Of a DNA stretch of 7,900 nt, positions 4,747-7,900 are shown in pieces. Source of the stretch: an uncultured Saprospiraceae bacterium. GTDB taxonomy: Bacteria > Bacteroidota > Bacteroidia > Chitinophagales > Saprospiraceae. Below the pieces are notes generated by a model that was not told where the DNA came from, did no database searches, and saw only the letters and a list, made by a program, of their open reading frames with translations. Numbering within the stretch: the first letter of the stretch is position 1; every line of letters starts with the position of its first letter. Where the stretch lies: the NCBI GenBank assembly GCA_938044055.1, contig CALIQO010000580.1, positions 1 to 7,900 of the forward strand, written 5' to 3'. The translations under genes and the position numbers were made by a program.

Positions 4747-7725
4747 TTGAATAATAGAGTCATTACCCATAGTATCTCAGTTTGTCGTTGCATACTTATA
4801 GCCGCCTTTCTATTAGGGGCTACGTGGGATTTATACACGCAGATTACTCCTGTGGAAACAACGCGTTATAGCACTCAATTAGATCAATTACTGGATTCCA
4901 CTGTCGAGGATTCTGTCAAGTTTCAGGTACTGCTAGACAGTATTTATAATATGAATCCTATTCATTCTGGCCTTCCTTTTATGTATCTGAAAAAGGGGAT
5001 TGCCTTAGCTACCGCTAAAAACGAACTATCATGGAGAGGAGAACTCTATGCTACGATGGGTCATATGTATGGCGTATTGGTTAAAAAAGACAGTGCAGAA
5101 ATAATGCATGAAATGGCATTAAGGGATTTTAAAGAAGAGCAGAATTCTCAGAGGATACTAGATATGCATCATCTCTTGAGTCAGATGTATGGATCTAATA
5201 ACAGCATGGACAAAGCACTGGAACATGCGTATGCTACAATTGCGATCTGCGAAAAAAACGGAAATAAAAGTGAAGAAGCAAGAGCTACGCTGAATATTGC
5301 AGGTATGCTTAATAATCTTTCAGAACCAGATAGAGCCAGATCTTTTGCTAAAAAAGCAATAGCTATTTATGAAGAAGCTAATGATCTATCAGGTCTGGTA
5401 AATGCTTACACTTATCTTGCTGTTTATTACCCAGATTCATTGGATCTTGCCCTTTCCTATATGGAGAAAGCATGGGATATCATCCTTAATGATCCTCAAC
5501 AAGATAAAGCCAATACATGGATTCATTTTTATTGCACTAGAGCGAAAATATACGAAGAGAAACAAGCGTATAAAAAAGCAATGGATGATCTAAATAAGGT
5601 TGATAGTTTATCAGAAGGGAATAGACCATTAACCTTGACTCATTTTCTCGATTATAAAAAAGCAGCCCATGCACATCAACTTAAAAGATATGAAGAAGCT
5701 GAGAAACTATTTTTGAAAAACGTCAGCGACTCGCTCGCTTACCTTAATATACACTTGTATGATAATTATAGCTTTATGGTAGAAAATTACATAAAGCTCA
5801 ACCGGTGGGATTCTGCATATCATTACCATATGATCGTTCTTGAGCAACAGAATAAGGAGAAGTTGCATGAATCCAAACTGAATATGGAAATGCTCAAAAC
5901 TAAATATGAAACAGATAAAAAAGAGGATACTATTCTTGCTCAAGATCAAAGAATCGCACAGCAACGCATCATCCAATGGTTGGTTGTAGGCTTAGCAATT
6001 TTATTAGGACTATTTCTTTTTCAAGCGATAAAAAGTGCGCGAATAAAAAATAGGGCCAATAAAAAATTACAAGAATTGGACGCTCTAAAAACCAAATTGT
6101 ATACTAATATCACACATGAATTTAGAACCCCACTTACTATAATTGGTGGCATGGCTGCGCAAGTTCAGGAGAATCCAGAAGAATGGTTCAATGAGGGACT
6201 AGTGATGATTCAGCGAAACACCGATAGGTTGTTAGAATTAGTCAATCAAATGCTAGATCTAAGCAAACTGGAAAGTGGAAAAATAAGTCTTCAAAATCAA
6301 CAAGGCGATCTTGTTACTTACCTGAAATATATTGTAGAAAGCATGCACTCATTTGCGGAAAGCAATAAAATACAACTCCACTTCCATACAGAGGATGAAG
6401 AATTGATAATGGATTTTGATGCAGAAAGAATACAACAGATAATGATCAATCTATTGTCCAATGCTGTGAAATTCACTCCAGAAGAAGGGCATGTGTATGT
6501 ATTCGTGCGGGCTATTTCCAAAAAAGAAAGTTCACGAAATATCGAGATGCTGCAGATCAAGGTAAAAGACACGGGTGGTGGTATACCAGAAGAGCAACTT
6601 GCATTTATCTTCGATCGTTTTCATCAGGTGGATGATTCAGCGACTCGCGCGAAAGAAGGGACGGGCATAGGATTGGCCTTGGTTAAAGAATTAGTGAATC
6701 TTATGGAAGGTGATATTTCTGTAAAAAGCAATTTTAAAAAGCAACAGAGAGGTCAAGGAACGGAGTTTACTTTATTGCTACCCATCAACAATGTAGCCAC
6801 GAAAATTCATACTTCTTCAAGTTTGCTGAAGAATGGAATAGCGAGTGTCACCAATCCAGAGGTTGGAGTTTCGATTCTTGAAAAAGAAGAAAATGAATCT
6901 TTTCTAAATACTAACAAGCCAAGCTTATTGTTAATAGAAGATAATCCAGATGTAGTCACGTATATTGCTTCATGCCTTCAAGATCAATATCAAATCATGG
7001 TAGCGATCAATGGACAAGAAGGAATCGATATCGGCATCGATAAGGTGCCCGACCTTATCATCACAGATGTAATGATGCCTATAAAAGATGGATTCGAAGT
7101 TTGTCATACATTGAAGACAGACCAGCGAACGAGCCATATTCCCATAATCATGTTAACTGCTAAAGCAGATATGGAGAGTAAAATGCAAGGATTAGAAAAA
7201 GGTGCAGACGTATATCTTGCTAAGCCTTTCCACAAAAAGGAATTGCTCATCCGCATCAAAAAGCTACTTGAATTACGTTTAATGTTGCAGGGGTACTATC
7301 TATCCATAGCCACATCAAATAAGCCGGAATCGATTGTAAAAGTAAGCCAACAAATTCCAGCTGGAGATAAACAATTTGTAATCGATCTTAAAACGTTTGT
7401 GGAATTACACCTTGATGATTTTGATCTAAGTGTTGAAAAACTATGTAGAGAACTTGGGATGAGTCATTCCCAGTTACATCGTAAAACGAAGGCTATGACC
7501 GGACTATCACCGATTAAATTTATTCGCTTTATTCGTCTAGATAAAGCGAAAACTATGTTGAGAAATCCTGATACGAACATTTCTGGTGTAGCCTATGATA
7601 CCGGATTTAATGATCCTGGCTATTTTGGCAGAGTGTTTAAAAAAGAGTTTGGAATGACTCCGATTGAATGGAAGGAGAAAAAATCAGATGATAGACATTT
7701 AGCAGCGGAAAAGTATGAACGATAA
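4747..7725 (+). CDS. Hybrid two-component regulator: periplasmic TPR sensor, histidine kinase, receiver and AraC output domain
   Basis: This 992-residue protein joins a complete phosphorelay to its own DNA-binding domain. A signal peptide or N-terminal anchor (residues 12-27) is followed by a helical region of about 6-7 degenerate tetratricopeptide repeats (about 95-370), a coiled segment, and one transmembrane helix (410-427). The cytoplasmic part has a dimerisation/H-box with phospho-accepting His457 (THEFRTPL), an ATPase domain with N-box Asn568/Asn572, G1 box DTGGGIP (608-614) and G2 box GTGIGLAL (638-645), and a variable linker (680-724). A receiver follows with acidic pair Glu731-Asp732, phospho-acceptor Asp774, Thr804 and Lys826. 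The AraC helix-turn-helix domain spans about 880-977. All key residues are intact, so it should be functional. The TPR sensor replaces the beta-propeller of the polysaccharide-sensing hybrid regulators. The start is TTG at 4747: an in-frame TAA at 4732-4734 blocks anything longer, and the first internal Met (residue 69) would lose the signal segment. Its target and signal are unknown. Confidence 0.93.
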   Translation: MNNRVITHSISVCRCILIAAFLLGATWDLYTQITPVETTRYSTQLDQLLDSTVEDSVKFQVLLDSIYNMNPIHSGLPFMYLKKGIALATAKNELSWRGELYATMGHMYGVLVKKDSAEIMHEMALRDFKEEQNSQRILDMHHLLSQMYGSNNSMDKALEHAYATIAICEKNGNKSEEARATLNIAGMLNNLSEPDRARSFAKKAIAIYEEANDLSGLVNAYTYLAVYYPDSLDLALSYMEKAWDIILNDPQQDKANTWIHFYCTRAKIYEEKQAYKKAMDDLNKVDSLSEGNRPLTLTHFLDYKKAAHAHQLKRYEEAEKLFLKNVSDSLAYLNIHLYDNYSFMVENYIKLNRWDSAYHYHMIVLEQQNKEKLHESKLNMEMLKTKYETDKKEDTILAQDQRIAQQRIIQWLVVGLAILLGLFLFQAIKSARIKNRANKKLQELDALKTKLYTNITHEFRTPLTIIGGMAAQVQENPEEWFNEGLVMIQRNTDRLLELVNQMLDLSKLESGKISLQNQQGDLVTYLKYIVESMHSFAESNKIQLHFHTEDEELIMDFDAERIQQIMINLLSNAVKFTPEEGHVYVFVRAISKKESSRNIEMLQIKVKDTGGGIPEEQLAFIFDRFHQVDDSATRAKEGTGIGLALVKELVNLMEGDISVKSNFKKQQRGQGTEFTLLLPINNVATKIHTSSSLLKNGIASVTNPEVGVSILEKEENESFLNTNKPSLLLIEDNPDVVTYIASCLQDQYQIMVAINGQEGIDIGIDKVPDLIITDVMMPIKDGFEVCHTLKTDQRTSHIPIIMLTAKADMESKMQGLEKGADVYLAKPFHKKELLIRIKKLLELRLMLQGYYLSIATSNKPESIVKVSQQIPAGDKQFVIDLKTFVELHLDDFDLSVEKLCRELGMSHSQLHRKTKAMTGLSPIKFIRFIRLDKAKTMLRNPDTNISGVAYDTGFNDPGYFGRVFKKEFGMTPIEWKEKKSDDRHLAAEKYER

Positions 7726-7817
7726 GCCCGCCTTAGGTCGAATCAACTAATCAATGTTAATATAATTTTAGAAAAATTAAATCTCTCGGTGTTGTTTATA
7801 GGCAATATTTAAGTCCC

Positions 7818-7829
7818 TGATAATTATCA
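7818..7829. repeat. Perfect 12-bp palindrome downstream of the hybrid regulator
   Basis: TGATAATTATCA is identical to its reverse complement. It lies 92 bases after the stop codon of the hybrid regulator, in a gene-free stretch that runs to the window edge. With no loop and no T-run directly after it, it is more like a dimeric-protein binding site than a terminator. It might serve a gene beginning beyond the window. AT-rich palindromes of this size occur occasionally by chance. Confidence 0.35.
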
Positions 7830-7874
7830 ATAAACTTATTTTGATTTTTTTTGATTAGCGAATACGCCCCAGTC

Positions 7875-7896
7875 ACCTATAAGTTGAATTATAGGT
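7875..7896. repeat. Inverted repeat with 8-bp arms at the right edge
   Basis: ACCTATAA and TTATAGGT are perfect 8-bp arms around a 6-base loop (GTTGAA). As RNA they would form a modest AT-rich hairpin. The bases after it (ATTA) reach the window end without a T-run, so a terminator is not supported. The half-site TTATAGG also appears at 7796-7802. The remaining bases from 7726 contain no coding region that I can support. Confidence 0.4.
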
Positions 7897-7900
7897 ATTA

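Noticed and set aside
5402..5593. 63-codon plus-strand frame inside the hybrid regulator's TPR region
   Set aside because: It overlaps an intact frame that continues on both sides, so it is an out-of-frame shadow.

Overview
The window is ordinary-looking chromosomal DNA from a member of the Bacteroidota. The evidence is the AT-rich composition, long intergenic gaps, a -7 box of the TAnnTTTG type with an upstream TTG, weak Shine-Dalgarno signals, a membrane-embedded AraC regulator, and a one-piece hybrid two-component regulator (sensor, kinase, receiver and AraC domain). The genus cannot be fixed from this sequence. A mevalonate-pathway enzyme fits the flavobacterial, saprospirial or related marine lineages better than the gut Bacteroidales.

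Layout, all on the + strand: (1) 3-242, the 3' end of a TPR-containing gene interrupted by an in-frame TAG, probably a decaying gene whose start lies outside the window. (2) 327-1358, a seven-helix membrane protein with a C-terminal AraC-type DNA-binding domain. (3) 1515-3233, a probable lipoprotein serine hydrolase of the beta-lactamase/PBP-like family with two tandem C-terminal beta-rich repeats. (4) 3424-4563, a soluble class I-like HMG-CoA reductase behind the best promoter in the window. (5) 4747-7725, a 992-residue hybrid sensor kinase/response regulator with a periplasmic TPR sensor and an AraC output domain. The final 175 bases hold no gene but contain a perfect 12-bp palindrome and an 8-bp-arm inverted repeat.

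The gaps between genes are 150-190 bp, so each gene is probably its own transcription unit rather than part of one operon. The most plausible functional link is between the membrane AraC regulator and the serine hydrolase lipoprotein next to it. The HMG-CoA reductase supplies mevalonate for isoprenoids and has no other mevalonate gene beside it here. The hybrid regulator has no recognisable target in the window, although the reductase lies just upstream and unknown genes lie downstream.

I found no convincing undescribed system. The observations most worth checking are the stop codon inside a well-conserved TPR motif, the alanine at a normally acidic position in the reductase's TGDA-type motif, the membrane-bound AraC/hydrolase pair, and the palindromes after the hybrid regulator. 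No RNA genes, CRISPR arrays, insertion sequences or strong intrinsic terminators were seen.
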